This document shows positions 1-10,027 of a stretch of DNA of 64,000 bases, in pieces (position 1 is the first letter of the stretch; each line of letters begins with the position of its first letter). Both the position numbers and the translations under genes were made by a program. The notes beneath the pieces were generated by a model. It was not told the origin of the DNA. It saw nothing but the letters and a program-made list of their open reading frames with translations, and did no database searches. Source of the DNA: Dyadobacter sp. 676 (lineage in GTDB: Bacteria; Bacteroidota; Bacteroidia; Cytophagales; Spirosomataceae). Location of the stretch: NCBI RefSeq assembly GCF_040448675.1, contig NZ_CP159289.1:6617001-6681000 (forward strand), in the 5' to 3' direction.

Positions 1-1
1 G

Positions 2-697
2 CAGTTCCTGCCATTATCGGTGAATCTTACGGACGAGCAAAGCGTTCAGCAGGCGATCGCTGCCACTGTCACCGCATTCAGACATGTGGATGTGATCGTT
101 AACAATGCAGGTTACGGCCTTGCGGGGAGCATCGAAGAGTTGTCGGACGCCGAATCCCGCGGGAATTTCGACGTCAATGTTTTCGGAACACTCAACGTTA
201 TCCGCGCTGCGATGCCTTATCTGCGCGCCCAACGATCGGGCCACATTCTGAATGTGTCGTCAATTGGCGGCTTCAATGGCGCATTTCCGGGCTTCGGGAT
301 TTACTGCGCGACGAAATTCGCCGTCTCTGGTCTCTCGGAGTCGCTGGCGGCGGAAGTCGCGGAGTTTGGCGTGAAAGTCACGGTCGTTGAACCCGGCTAT
401 TTCCGCACCGAATTCCTTACCGCGGGCTCGTTTGTGACACCTAAAAACCAGATTCCCGATTACCGGAAAGTGCGCGAATCGGAAGCATTGCACCAGCAGC
501 AGATCAATGGTGCGCAACCGGGAGATCCGGCGAAGGCGGCCGACGCGATGATCCGCGTCGTCTCCGAACAAAATCCACCTCTGCATTTGCTTCTCGGCGA
601 AGATGCGTTCGGTCTGGCGCAATCGAAGATCCAGGCGCTGACAGCCGAAATGGAAACCTGGAAACCGGTGTCTGTTTCAACGGGTTTCGACGCCTAG
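2..697 (+). CDS. Short-chain dehydrogenase/reductase (SDR), 5' end outside window
   Basis: Classical SDR oxidoreductase using NAD(P)H; substrate not predictable. The reading frame is open to the first bases of the window, and the residues before the first GTG (position 20) still look like SDR sequence (LPLSVNLTDE, the Asp/Leu region that precedes the NNAG motif), so the gene starts upstream and the N-terminal TGxxxGIG cofactor loop is missing here. Visible motifs are NNAG, the catalytic Ser in NVSSIGG and the YCATK active-site Tyr/Lys, followed by the PGYFRTEF segment typical of the family. A stop at 697 is followed by 55 bases before the next gene on the same strand. Family assignment is secure; function is open. 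Confidence 0.9.
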   Translation, partial: QFLPLSVNLTDEQSVQQAIAATVTAFRHVDVIVNNAGYGLAGSIEELSDAESRGNFDVNVFGTLNVIRAAMPYLRAQRSGHILNVSSIGGFNGAFPGFGIYCATKFAVSGLSESLAAEVAEFGVKVTVVEPGYFRTEFLTAGSFVTPKNQIPDYRKVRESEALHQQQINGAQPGDPAKAADAMIRVVSEQNPPLHLLLGEDAFGLAQSKIQALTAEMETWKPVSVSTGFDA

Positions 698-752
698 TCG
701 CCCCGAAATATCCTTATCTTGCGGCATTGTCAGCATTTCAAAAGAAACAACT

Positions 753-1436
753 ATGGCCGTTGAAGGAAAAATAAGGGCAATAATAACGGGTACCACGGGT
801 ATGGTCGGCGAGGGCGTGCTTCTCCAATGCCTTGAAAGCCCGGACGTGGAATCGGTGCTTGTCATCAACCGCCGACCGCTCGGAATGACGCACGCAAAGC
901 TTAGGGAGATCGTTCATCGGGATTTTTACGACCTTTCTCCGATCTCCGGGCAGTTAACGGGCTACAATGCCTGCTATTTCTGCCTCGGTGTATCGTCGGT
1001 GGGAATGAAGGAGCCTGATTACAAGAGGGTTACTTACGATCTGACCATGCACATCGCCGAGCTGCTGAGCCGCCAGAACCCGGGTATGACCTTTTGCTAC
1101 GTATCGGGGGCAGGCACCGACAGCAGCGAAAGAGGGCGCATTATGTGGGCGAGGGTCAAGGGAAAAACTGAAAATGATTTAGGCAGGTTACCTTTTGATC
1201 AGTCGTTCGCGTTCCGGCCCGGCTTTCTGAAAGCTACGGAAGGGCAAAAGAATCTGCTCAGTTTGTATAAATATTTTGGCTGGCTTTACCCGATCCTAAA
1301 AGCGGTTTACCCCAACGGTGCGTCAACGCTCAAACAGCTCGGTCAGGCGATGATCAATGTCACAAAGTATGGTTACGACAAGAGGATCATCGAAGTGAAA
1401 GACATCGTTCTTCTCGGCGATCGCCAGTACGTATGA
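753..1436 (+). CDS. NAD(P)-binding Rossmann-fold epimerase-like protein
   Basis: A 227-residue protein with the extended-SDR nucleotide-binding loop GTTGMVGEG near the N-terminus (about residues 13-21), followed by a beta strand ending in NRRP. It resembles the short atypical epimerase/NAD(P)H-binding proteins often labelled 'NAD-dependent epimerase/dehydratase'. No YxxxK motif is obvious, so catalysis is uncertain. The start ATG is preceded by an A-rich stretch (AAAGAAACAACT) typical of Bacteroidota leaders. The stop codon abuts the stop of the convergent gene on the other strand with no bases between them (TGATCA). Confidence 0.8.
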   Translation: MAVEGKIRAIITGTTGMVGEGVLLQCLESPDVESVLVINRRPLGMTHAKLREIVHRDFYDLSPISGQLTGYNACYFCLGVSSVGMKEPDYKRVTYDLTMHIAELLSRQNPGMTFCYVSGAGTDSSERGRIMWARVKGKTENDLGRLPFDQSFAFRPGFLKATEGQKNLLSLYKYFGWLYPILKAVYPNGASTLKQLGQAMINVTKYGYDKRIIEVKDIVLLGDRQYV

Positions 1437-2072
1437 TCACTTCATTTTTTCGTACGAGAACGCATCGCCTTTGAGCAGCGGATGTTCGCCCGTCAGCCCG
1501 TCTTTTGTCGGTTTCAGGACGACATTTTCGACGAAAATTTCGATAATCCACGGCTCGATCCGGAATTCGAAATAATTGTCCTCCGTGTCGACCGGAAACG
1601 ACGTGTAGCGTTCCGGTGCGAGCGTGAAAAAGAGATCGATGCCGGTAACTATGGTTTTAGGTGTTTGAAAAATGCCTTCCTGGCTCATTTTGCCATATTT
1701 CTCGCCGTCGGCTGTTTTGATGAGGGTTTCGAAGAACGGCAACACCTGCTGGTTGCTTTCGACGATTTTGACGGTTGTGAAATCGTCCGGAACAGTCTTG
1801 CTGGTTACCAGCGCAAAATCGCGTTCGGGCCGGGGGCGGCTGTTGAGAACGACCTTTCCGTCTTGAAACTGCCATTTGCCGTGACCCTGGCGATCCATGG
1901 CGCCGTAGGAAAAATACAGTTCGAAAGTGCTGTCCGGTTTGAGAATGATAGCCGAGGCCGTTTCCATCACGCCCTGTAAATGATATTCGCCGGCAATGGA
2001 ATCGGGAGCCTGGGCAGAAGCAAAACGGCTTGCGAGGAGCAGTAGCAGAGGGAGACAGTAATTAAGCTGCAT
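1437..2072 (-). CDS. Secreted protein of unknown function
   Basis: 211 residues with a clear Sec signal peptide (MQLNYCLPLLLLLASRFASAQ, cleavage likely after the AQ near residue 21). The mature part begins GEYHLQG and contains lipocalin/DUF-like beta-strand sequence (STFELYFSYG, GKWQFQDGKVVL), suggesting a small beta-rich periplasmic domain of the kind that reports stored or expected values ('GxW' start, like extracytoplasmic lipocalin-like domains). I do not recognise a named family. It is convergent with, and directly abuts, the epimerase-like gene. The signal peptide and conserved strand pattern make this strand the coding one rather than the overlapping plus-strand frame. Confidence 0.75.
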   Translation of the reverse strand: MQLNYCLPLLLLLASRFASAQAPDSIAGEYHLQGVMETASAIILKPDSTFELYFSYGAMDRQGHGKWQFQDGKVVLNSRPRPERDFALVTSKTVPDDFTTVKIVESNQQVLPFFETLIKTADGEKYGKMSQEGIFQTPKTIVTGIDLFFTLAPERYTSFPVDTEDNYFEFRIEPWIIEIFVENVVLKPTKDGLTGEHPLLKGDAFSYEKMK

Positions 2073-2207
2073 GGAAGGATATTTAAGGTGTATAGCTGCG
2101 AACGCCTGGCTCCGGTAAAGCGCAAAGGCTTAGGAAATTTAGCTAAAAACAGGCATTTATCCACCGGCTAATTATTATAAGGCATAAATACCGGGCCAGT
2201 TGAATGC

Positions 2208-2244
2208 AACGTCGCCGTGCCAATTACGTTGGCACGGCGACGTT
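2208..2244. terminator. Perfect 16-bp hairpin, probable terminator
   Basis: AACGTCGCCGTGCCAA and its exact reverse complement TTGGCACGGCGACGTT are separated by five bases (TTACG). The hairpin lies 22 bases past the stop of the minus-strand DUF5618 gene and upstream of the secreted-protein gene. No long T run follows on the minus strand, so it may act through stem strength or as an RNA end-protector. Confidence 0.7.
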
Positions 2245-2265
2245 TATCTATCGGCAGTATATAAA

Positions 2266-2652
2266 TTAGCAATTGGCAGTCTTCTGCTCGACCCACCGGA
2301 TGATTTCATCGGCGCGTTTGAGGCCGGATTGGGCGGTGGACACTTCCTGATTGCCATCGTAACTCATAGACAAATGCAACAGCTCGTAGGCACTCATGAA
2401 GTTGGTGAGCAACTTTTTGTCCGTCCTGGCAACCTGCTCACGATACCAGTTGATATCCTTTCTCCCCTTGCTTTTCAGACCGAATAAACCGTCAAGAGCC
2501 AATAATACACCTGTATATGCAGCGTGACCGGCTAATTTGACGTACTTTCGATCGGTGTAGCGATCGTCTTCCTTAATGGCTTTCTCTCTCAGAATAGTCC
2601 GCGCGTTGTCCAAATAACGCTTTGCTTCCAGAATAGGGTTTTTCTCCGCCAT
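2266..2652 (-). CDS. DUF5618 family protein
   Basis: A 128-residue soluble, helical protein that I recognise as the DUF5618 family of Bacteroidota: the ILEAKRYLDNARTIL start, the Y-x-D-x-KYVKLAGHAAYTGVLLALD core and the DINWYREQ segment are characteristic. Its all-helical HEPN-like look suggests nucleic-acid or nucleotide-related roles, but no catalytic RxxxxH motif is visible and function is unknown. It sits 50 bases downstream of the RND pump on the same strand and is followed by a strong hairpin, so it could be the last gene of the efflux operon or a separate unit. Confidence 0.8.
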   Translation of the reverse strand: MAEKNPILEAKRYLDNARTILREKAIKEDDRYTDRKYVKLAGHAAYTGVLLALDGLFGLKSKGRKDINWYREQVARTDKKLLTNFMSAYELLHLSMSYDGNQEVSTAQSGLKRADEIIRWVEQKTANC

Positions 2653-2702
2653 AGTGATGTGTTTTTAGTTTGACTTAACACAAAAATACACCATTAACGA
2701 TC

Positions 2703-5700
2703 CTATTCCAATTCAAGCACTTCCCTGGGTTTCTGCGGTTTACGACGCTTTTCCGTCCATAAATACAGCGGCGGGATGAGTATAGGAGCGAAGAGCAACG
2801 TGCTTGTTAAGCCACCAATAATTACCGTCGCCAGCGGTCGCTGCACGTCCGAACCGATCCCCGACGAAATAGCGGCCGGAACCAGACCGATGATGGCCAC
2901 CACCAGGATCGAAAGCAATGCGCGGAGTTGTTCCGAAGAAGCCTCGAGAACGTGGCCTTCCAGGTCATTTTCATTCGCTTGCGCGGTCCGGTTCAATGCG
3001 GAGACAAGCAGCACACCGGCCATGACCGAAATACCGAAAATACTAACAAAACCGACTCCCGCCGAAACGTTGAAGTAATAGCCACGCATCAGCAACGCCG
3101 TAATGCCCCCGCCCAACGCAAAGAGTATACAGCTCATCGTTACCATGGTGTGCGGCAGATTTTTGAAAAGCATGAACAAAAAGAGGAATACCATGACGAT
3201 AGTCAGCGGAATGGTGAATGCGAGCTGCTTGCCTGCACGTTCCAGGTTTTCGTACTGGCCGCCGTAAATAATGCTGTAACCCTTCGGCACGCGCACCTGT
3301 GCATTGATTTTTTTCTGCAATTCCTTTACGAAACCACCCTGGTCGCGGCCGCGGATATTGGTGCGGACCGTCACCATCCGTTTGCTGCCATAGCGATAGA
3401 TATTCGTCTGGCCTTCGATAAAATGAATGTCGGCGAGCTGGCTCATCGGGATAAGCGCGCCGGTGAGCGAAGGTACCTGGACATTTTTGATGGCATCGAT
3501 GGAATTCCGGTACTTGGGCAGGAAGCGGATCACGATATCGTACCGCTTGGTGCCGTCGTACAGCGTCGAAATGGTTTTGCCGCCGATGGCCGCTTCGATC
3601 ATGTTCTGAATATCGGCTACATTGATGCCGAAACGGGCCGCAGCTTCCCGGTTGATGTTGATCGCAAGTTGTTCCTGTGGCCCTTCCTGTTCGATATTGA
3701 CATTATCGGCGCCGCTTGTGACCTTCACGATCCTGGCAATGGCTTCGGCCTTTTTGCGCATCATATTCAGGTCGTCGCCCACCACGGATACGGCCAGATC
3801 GGCCGCGCTGCCCGTCACGATCTCCATCACCTGGTCGATAATAGGCTGGCCGGACGAGAATGCGACGGCCGGAAGCTGGGTCTGGAGGTCATGCCGGATC
3901 TTTTCCACCAGTTCTTTCTTGGTGATCGTTTTGCTCCAAAGGTCGTAATCCTTCAACCCGACGAGGATTTCGTTCCGGTTGGCGGGGAAAGGGTCGGTAC
4001 CGTCGTCGTTGCGGCCGGTTTGAGTGATCACAAAGGAGATTTGAGGGTATTTCGCGATAATCTTCCGGATTTTGGGCGCATAGCTGGCGTTTTCCTGGAT
4101 GGTAATGCCCGCCGGAAAGTTACCGCGCAGAAATATCGACCCCTCGTCGAGTGTCGGCAGAAACTCGGTCCCCAGTTTGATGCCGAATAAAACGAGCACA
4201 GTTACAATGCCGAATCCAATGAGGACGGTGGTTTTGTAGTTCTTTAAAAAGCCGCCCAGCGCTTTGGAATACGACTTTGTAAGGAAATCCAGCACGAAAT
4301 TTTTGTGCTCCTTCATCGGTTTGTCGGGATCGGCCAATGCCTTTTTGTAGGCGAATGAAATGAGCACCGGAATGAATGTGAGCGCCGCCAGCATGGAACC
4401 GATCACCGCAAATGCGAGCGTCAGCGCCATAGGAGAGAACAGCTTGCCTTCGACGCGCGTCATGAGCAGAATGGGCATGTAGGCAAGGATGATAATAGTC
4501 ACGGAGAAAAAGATCTCCCGACCCACTTCCTGAGCAGACAGCAACGTGATTTTGACAATTCCCTGTTGTTTTTCTTCGGGACTCGCCGTGCGGTATTTAC
4601 GGATCAGATGCTCGGCCATCACACAGGCGCCGTCCACAATGATTCCGAAGTCAATCGCGCCAAGAGAGAGCAAATTGGCCGGAATGCCGGTCAAACGCAT
4701 TAATATAAACGCAAACAACAGCGAGAACGGAATCGTAAGCGCCACTACCAATGCGCTGCGGATGCTACCCAGGAAGAATATCAATAATATGACCACGATC
4801 GAGATCCCTTCGAACAATGTATGCGCCACGGTTTCAAGCGAATGGTCGATGAGGAAGCTGCGGTCGTAAAGTGGTTTCAGGTGTACGCCTTCGGGCAGGT
4901 CGCTGGATTCGAGATCGGCGATTTTTTCTTTCAAAACCTTTAAAACCTCGCTCGGGTTTTCGTAACGGCGAAGCAGGATAATACCTTCCACGCCGCTGCT
5001 GACGTCCACTTTATCGGCTGTAATCGTGTAACCCATTACGCCGCTTGGCGGCGGAGGGGTAATTTCAACCGTGGCCACATCGCGTACAAATACGGGCACG
5101 CCATGGTCGGATTTTAAAACGATGTTCTGGATATCCTGCTCGTTCTTGATCGCCCCGAGCCCCCGGATCGCGAAGCCCTGGCCACCGCGCGCAATCACGT
5201 TGCCGCCGGTGTTCTGGTTGTTTACATTGATGGCGTCGATCACATTCTGCATCGAAAGGCCGTATTTTACCAGCTTTTCGGGTGATGTAATGATGTGGTA
5301 TTGTTTCAAAGGACCGCCGAACGTAGTCACATCCGCTATTCCGGGCACTTGCAGCAATGCCGGCTTGATCACCCAGTCCTGCAAATCCCGGAGCTGGGTG
5401 GGACTGTAACTGGGGGGGAGCTTCCACCACATAACGGAGGATTTCGCCCACGGCCGTCGATAATGGTGCCAGCTCCGGCGCTACGCCGTCAGGGAGCTCG
5501 GCGGAAGCCAGTCGCTCGGTAACCTGTTGCCGGGCGAAATAATCATCCGTGCCGTCTTTGAATGTCAGCTGGACTACCGACAAGCCGAATATGGTCCGGC
5601 TGCGCCTGTCGAGCACATTCGGCGTATTTTGTAAGGCCCTTTCGATGGGAACGGTAACCTGTTGCTCCACTTCCTCGGCCGCGCGGCCGGGATACTGGGC

Positions 5701-5850
5701 TACGACGATCACATTGGTGTCCGCGATATCCGGGTAAGCCTCTATTTTGAGCTGAGTGAAGCACCAATAGCCGACGCCCATCAGTACTACGCTCACAGCG
5801 ATCACCACCCACCGGTTGCGAAGGCTGAAAAAAAGCAGGTTCTTGATCAT
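2703..5850 (-). pseudogene. Heavy-metal RND efflux pump (CusA/CzcA family), frameshifted
   Basis: Inner-membrane proton-driven pump of a tripartite metal-efflux system. The reading frame starts at 5850 (MIKNLLFFSLRNRW, first transmembrane helix at about residues 13-31) and runs through the porter domain to ...RYVVEAPP, where a run of seven G (5412-5418 on the plus strand) shifts the frame; the rest continues in another frame to 2703. Removing one base restores about 1048 residues, normal for the family. The HME-RND signature DFGIIVDGACVMAEH lies near residue 400, with the two Asp and the Glu needed for proton relay. The carboxy half keeps the GIKLGTEFLPTLDEGS and QFENLERAGKQL-like segments. 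Start is one base after the DUF190 stop: tight coupling. Either a genuine broken gene or a homopolymer error; the intact remainder favours the latter. Confidence 0.9.
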
Positions 5851-5851
5851 T

Positions 5852-6151
5852 TTAAATCCACTTGTCTACATGGTTGGTGACTATAAACCCGCTTTTTACC
5901 TCCTTGCGAAGCAATGTCAATGCGGATTTAACTTTTTCTTCCTCATCGATGAAGGAAATGACCATGGGCGTTTCGTCGAAACTGAACAGGTCGTTGGGGC
6001 GGTTGAGGTGCTTTCCGTCGAAGCCGAGGCGGCCGCGGTACGCCGTCGCGCCCTGCACTTTCTGTTTCACCAGAAATTGCATGATGTATTCAAATAGCGG
6101 TAGTTCGTCCTTCCAGTGGTCGGCACTGATAAAGATCTGGGCTTGAAGCAT
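5852..6151 (-). CDS. DUF190 family PII-like protein
   Basis: A 99-residue protein of the DUF190 family, small proteins with a PII-like ferredoxin fold that are thought to form trimers and bind small ligands. Recognisable features are the LFEYIMQFLVKQKVQGATAYRGRLGF segment and the PMVISFIDEEEKV strand-helix. It lies between the adaptor gene (13 bases upstream) and the RND pump (one base downstream), so it is almost surely co-translated with the efflux machinery. A regulatory or metal-sensing role on the pump is my inference; DUF190 proteins are better known beside fluoride-channel genes. Confidence 0.85.
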   Translation of the reverse strand: MLQAQIFISADHWKDELPLFEYIMQFLVKQKVQGATAYRGRLGFDGKHLNRPNDLFSFDETPMVISFIDEEEKVKSALTLLRKEVKSGFIVTNHVDKWI

Positions 6152-6163
6152 ATCCGGAGAGGG

Positions 6164-7174
6164 TTAATAGCCGAACGATAAACCTTTGAGTTGCATGACA
6201 CCTTTGGTGACCACATTTTCGCCTTCTTTAACGCCGGTGAATGTGACGATGCGATCACCGATCTGGTCGCCGATATTTACTTCGCGACGCTCGAACACCT
6301 GCGGCGCGGTTTTGAGAAAAACATAGTTGTGCCCCTGCACGGTTACCAATGCATCTTTGTTGATACTGAGCTTTTTACCTTCGCTCAGACCGAATGCGAC
6401 AGTACCGAACATTCCCGCCTTGAGCCTGCCGTTGGAGTTGTTGATGCTCACCCGGAGCTTGATCATCCGGGTAGTCTGGTCCACAAGGTCGGCGATGTCG
6501 TCGATCGTACCGGTGAAATCCTCGTTGGGAAATGCGGTGAACTGAATGGTGCATTTGCTGCCCTTTTTCACCTGGCTTACTTCGCTCTCGGGCACGTCGC
6601 AAATGATGTATGCGGTGCCCGCGGGCGCGCTGCGAAGTTGTTTGGGTTCAAAACCACCTGCTTTCAGCTTGGTTTCATGCTCGATAATGGCCGCACGTTC
6701 GTTGATAAGGTTCGTTTCCTCCATGGAAAGGGCGGTCTGCGATTCGAGCAGGTCTTTGCCTGTGGCAGCGCCATGTTCCTGCAAGTCCTTAATCCGAGCG
6801 AGTTCGGTCCTGCGCTGGCGGATATTGATATTCTGGATCTGATTGATCATCGTCAGATGCTGCAAAAGCTGCGTATAATTGCCCGCAAGCTCGGGGTTGT
6901 CGAAAAGGACGATATTACCCGATGCGCCCTCGTTCGATCGGAGAACGGTGGCCGAAACCTTGGCCGGGGCGGTCACATTGGCCATGAGCGACGAGCTGGA
7001 TATCTTTTCGGTCTGAAAAAACTTCGCGCTTTCGACCAGCGGGAAGGTTATTTTGGTCCCCGATGCATTCACCACCGGCGTTGAATTGTCCTGGGCGATT
7101 TTGTTAGCGGCTTTGTTTTTGCATCCTGCTATTAATGTCATGGCCAGGCAGGTGCAAACGAGTATGTTCTTCAT
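6164..7174 (-). CDS. RND efflux periplasmic adaptor subunit, lipoprotein
   Basis: 336-residue membrane-fusion protein (HlyD/CusB type) that bridges the inner-membrane pump and the TolC-like channel. The N-terminus is a lipoprotein signal (MKNILVCTCLAMTLIAGCKN, lipobox LIAGC, Cys at about residue 18). A long alpha-hairpin (residues about 120-175, TMINQIQNINIRQRRTEL) is flanked by beta-barrel segments (GSKCTIQFTAFPNEDFTGTIDDI, GRLKAGMFGTVAFG) as expected. The stop of the upstream TolC-like gene is two bases before this start, so the genes are translationally linked. Confidence 0.9.
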   Translation of the reverse strand: MKNILVCTCLAMTLIAGCKNKAANKIAQDNSTPVVNASGTKITFPLVESAKFFQTEKISSSSLMANVTAPAKVSATVLRSNEGASGNIVLFDNPELAGNYTQLLQHLTMINQIQNINIRQRRTELARIKDLQEHGAATGKDLLESQTALSMEETNLINERAAIIEHETKLKAGGFEPKQLRSAPAGTAYIICDVPESEVSQVKKGSKCTIQFTAFPNEDFTGTIDDIADLVDQTTRMIKLRVSINNSNGRLKAGMFGTVAFGLSEGKKLSINKDALVTVQGHNYVFLKTAPQVFERREVNIGDQIGDRIVTFTGVKEGENVVTKGVMQLKGLSFGY

Positions 7175-7176
7175 GA

Positions 7177-8433
7177 TTATTGCGCGATTTGATTGATCAG
7201 TCCTGATGCGTAAAGGAGGTCGATGTAGCTCTGGCGGTATTGCCCGAGGACGTCGTAATACTGTTGCTGCGTATCGAGCCAGCTGCGCTGTGCTTCGAGG
7301 AAGTCGATGATCGTCGTACCGCCCCGGAGGTAGGAATATTTGACACTGTTGAGGATCGTTTGGGATTGGGTGAGTAACCGGTTAAAATTCTGCAGGTTCT
7401 GCTTATGGGTAATGTAACTCTTGTAGGCCGTCAGGATTTCGGTCTGTACCTGCGTTTCGGTTGCACGCAGGTCTTGTTCAGCCTGTTGTTTCAAAACCTG
7501 CGACTTTTTGATCTCCCCCTGGTTTCTCGAAAAAACCGGTATCTCGATCGTGCCGTACACTCCCATGTAATTCGCCTTGTTTTGAGGGTTGTAGATCAGG
7601 CCCAGCTCCGGCGTAGGCAACGCATTGGATTTTTGCAGTTTGATATTCGCATCGGCGACATCCATCGTCGATTTGATGGCCTGTATATCGGTGCGGTTTT
7701 GCAATGCCTGCTGCACGATGGCGTCCATCTGGTCGGGGAACGCGAATGCGAACTGATCGGTCGTATCGACCTGGATCGAGTCCTGGACGCCCATGAGGAA
7801 TTTCAGGTTCGAGAGCTGGTTGCGGTAATCCTGTGCGGCCGATTTCAGCTGGATGTCGTACTGGTTCGCCAGAAGCTCGGTACGGGCGAGGTCGGTGGTG
7901 GTGATGACCTGGTTTTTCAGCCGCAGGCGGTTGATGTTGGCCAGCGAATCGACATTCGCCTTCGCGGTACTCAATAAATCGAGTTGCTTGCGGGCAGCCC
8001 AGACGTCCAGCCATTTCTGTGCAACCGTCTGAAACAGATGGCGTTCCGTATCGGCATATTGCTTTTGGGTCAGCCTGACGTTTTGCTGTGCGAAATTAAT
8101 CTTGTTCTCCCTCTGTACAGGCAACTGAAAAGGCTTGGTTAGTTGCCACCAGATCTGCCGGTTGGCACCATTGAACCACCCGGTATGCTCGGGAAACTTC
8201 GATGGCTGCACCAGTTGCAGCGACTGGTTATTGAGAACGGGATTGGGCCGGAGCAGGGCCGTGGTAATGTCTGCCCGGGAAACGTCGACATTGAACTGTT
8301 CCCGTTTGAGGACCGGGTTATTGGACTTTGCAGTTTGCAGGGCCTGCTGCAAATTGTAAGTTGTTTGAGCCCTTGCCGACACAGTCCCCGCCAAAAGTAC
8401 GACGAGAACCGGTTTCATGAGTTGATAACGCAT
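7177..8433 (-). CDS. TolC family outer-membrane efflux channel
   Basis: 418-residue outer-membrane factor of the CusC/CzcC kind, first gene of the efflux operon. A signal peptide is present whether translation starts at residue 1 or at the Met at position 6 (MKPVLVVLLAGTVSARAQ). The mature protein shows the internal two-fold repeat of coiled-coil helices typical of TolC proteins (TYNLQQALQTAKSNNPVLKREQ at the start; LKQQAEQDLRATETQVQTEILTAYKSYITHKQNLQNF late). The operon order TolC-adaptor-DUF190-pump and the HME signature in the pump suggest export of a divalent or monovalent metal; the metal cannot be read from sequence. Confidence 0.9.
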   Translation of the reverse strand: MRYQLMKPVLVVLLAGTVSARAQTTYNLQQALQTAKSNNPVLKREQFNVDVSRADITTALLRPNPVLNNQSLQLVQPSKFPEHTGWFNGANRQIWWQLTKPFQLPVQRENKINFAQQNVRLTQKQYADTERHLFQTVAQKWLDVWAARKQLDLLSTAKANVDSLANINRLRLKNQVITTTDLARTELLANQYDIQLKSAAQDYRNQLSNLKFLMGVQDSIQVDTTDQFAFAFPDQMDAIVQQALQNRTDIQAIKSTMDVADANIKLQKSNALPTPELGLIYNPQNKANYMGVYGTIEIPVFSRNQGEIKKSQVLKQQAEQDLRATETQVQTEILTAYKSYITHKQNLQNFNRLLTQSQTILNSVKYSYLRGGTTIIDFLEAQRSWLDTQQQYYDVLGQYRQSYIDLLYASGLINQIAQ

Positions 8434-8460
8434 GTTCGTTTAGTTTGAATTACCTGCGGG

Positions 8461-8468
8461 CAAAGGTT
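8461..8468 (-). promoter_or_regulatory. Possible -7 element for the efflux operon
   Basis: On the minus strand AACCTTTG matches the Bacteroidota TAnnTTTG consensus at 7 of 8 positions and lies 27 bases before the TolC-like start codon. No clear TTG -33 partner at the right spacing is seen. The remaining 217-bp gap between this operon and the divergent kinase gene is AT-rich with no further structure that I can support. Confidence 0.35.
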
Positions 8469-8650
8469 CTCAGCCGTGCTAAAAATGGTATTAAAACTGT
8501 TTTATAAAATCATTAAAATTGGGTTAGAAATAAATTAGGGAAAACCATAATGGCCGTATGCGGGCACCGGAGTGAATTCTGGGGGAAAATAAGTACTTTG
8601 CCGACCGTTATGGAATAATAGTAAACAGAACTACTATTACAAATTGCCGC

Positions 8651-10011
8651 ATGCATTTCATCGTCGCATTCTTTCTGATCCAATTCGCCCAGTCGGCCAT
8701 GCAAACCGCGGACAGGCTGCCCAAATGGGAGAGTTTCTTTAAATATGCCCGTTACTACGTATTTGCGCTGCTGGCGATCTACTATATCGCCCGGCAGCCC
8801 GAATCGTTTACCTGGGTATGGAACCTGTCGCTGCTCGGGTTACTATGGATATTTTACAAGGAGGACGATTTCAAGCCTATCCGCACCACGATACAGTCCA
8901 TTGTGCCGTTCGTGGGCGTGTCGATGCTAAGCGATTTTTTCGAGCTGGTTTTCCCGAAATTCCACGCCACCTATGAAGACGTGTTCGGAATGGCCATTTT
9001 GTTTGCATGGATCTTCTGTTTTGTGATATGGTTTTATGCGAGAAAACAGCAGAAGATTTTAATGCAGGAACGGCGCGACAGGCTGCGCGACGAGGAGATT
9101 GCCAGGGAACAAAAGCAGTCGCTGGAATACCTCGTAGCCGAACGCACGCGGGAATTGACCCGTCAGAAAGAAGAACTCCAAAAGGCGATCGAGGAGTTGA
9201 AGGCAACGCAGAACCAGTTGATACAGAGTGAGAAAATGGCTTCCCTGGGGGAACTTACTGCCGGTATCGCCCACGAAATCCAGAATCCGCTGAACTTCGT
9301 CAACAACTTCTCGGAGGTATCGGCGGAACTATGCCAGGAATTGGAGGAAGAGATCGATAAGGTCGATATTCCTGCTGATGACAAGGATTATATCAAGGGC
9401 ATTATCAGCGACCTCAGCCAGAACCAGCAGAAGATCACGCACCACGGTAAACGTGCCGATTCGATCGTGAAAGGAATGCTGCAACACTCGCGGGCTTCCT
9501 CGGGTGAGAAGGAGCCTGTGGAGGTGAACGCGCTTGCCGACGAGTATATGCGGCTTGCCTACCACGGCCTGCGCGCGAAGGATAAGGAATTCAATGCGAC
9601 GCTGGTGACCGATTTCGATCCTGCTATCGGAACCGTTAATGTCCTTCCGCAGGATTTGGGCCGCGTTTTTCTGAACCTTTTTACGAATGCGTTCTACGCA
9701 GTGTCCGAGAAAAAAGAAAGCTTGCGGAAGCCGGCCGGCCGGGCGATTACAAACCCGAAGTTAAAATTACTACCAAAAAATTCGATAATAAACTGTATAT
9801 CAGGGTGTCGGATAATGGAACTGGCATGCCGGAGCACGTGAAGGCGAAGATATTCCAGCCGTTTTTTACTACCAAACCAACCGGGCAGGGAACAGGTCTG
9901 GGGCTTTCGATGAGCTACGATATCATTACCAACGGCCACGGGGGCGTGCTGGAAGTGGAGACGGTGGAAGGGGAAAAAACGGAGTTCCGCATTTCCATTC
10001 CCATTGCCTGA
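8651..10011 (+). pseudogene. Membrane sensor histidine kinase, frameshifted in the ATPase domain
   Basis: HisKA/HATPase kinase. Four or so hydrophobic helices fill residues 1-130, followed by a coiled coil (about 140-190), and the H-box ELTAGIAHEIQNPLNF with the phospho-accepting His near residue 198. After LFTNAFYAVSEKK (N-box) the frame breaks at a run of six A (9710-9715); adding one base joins it to [21 protein letters not shown], then the G boxes SDNGTGMP and [14 protein letters not shown], giving about 453 residues with all kinase motifs. There is no periplasmic sensory domain, so the membrane helices or coiled coil may sense the signal. It opens a plus-strand group with two response regulators. 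As it stands the kinase would lose its ATP-binding half. Confidence 0.88.
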
Positions 10012-10027
10012 TTAATCCCGGCTGAAT

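Noticed and set aside
2928..4190. 420-residue plus-strand frame across the RND pump
   Set aside because: Low-complexity antisense of a conserved pump; no recognisable domain.
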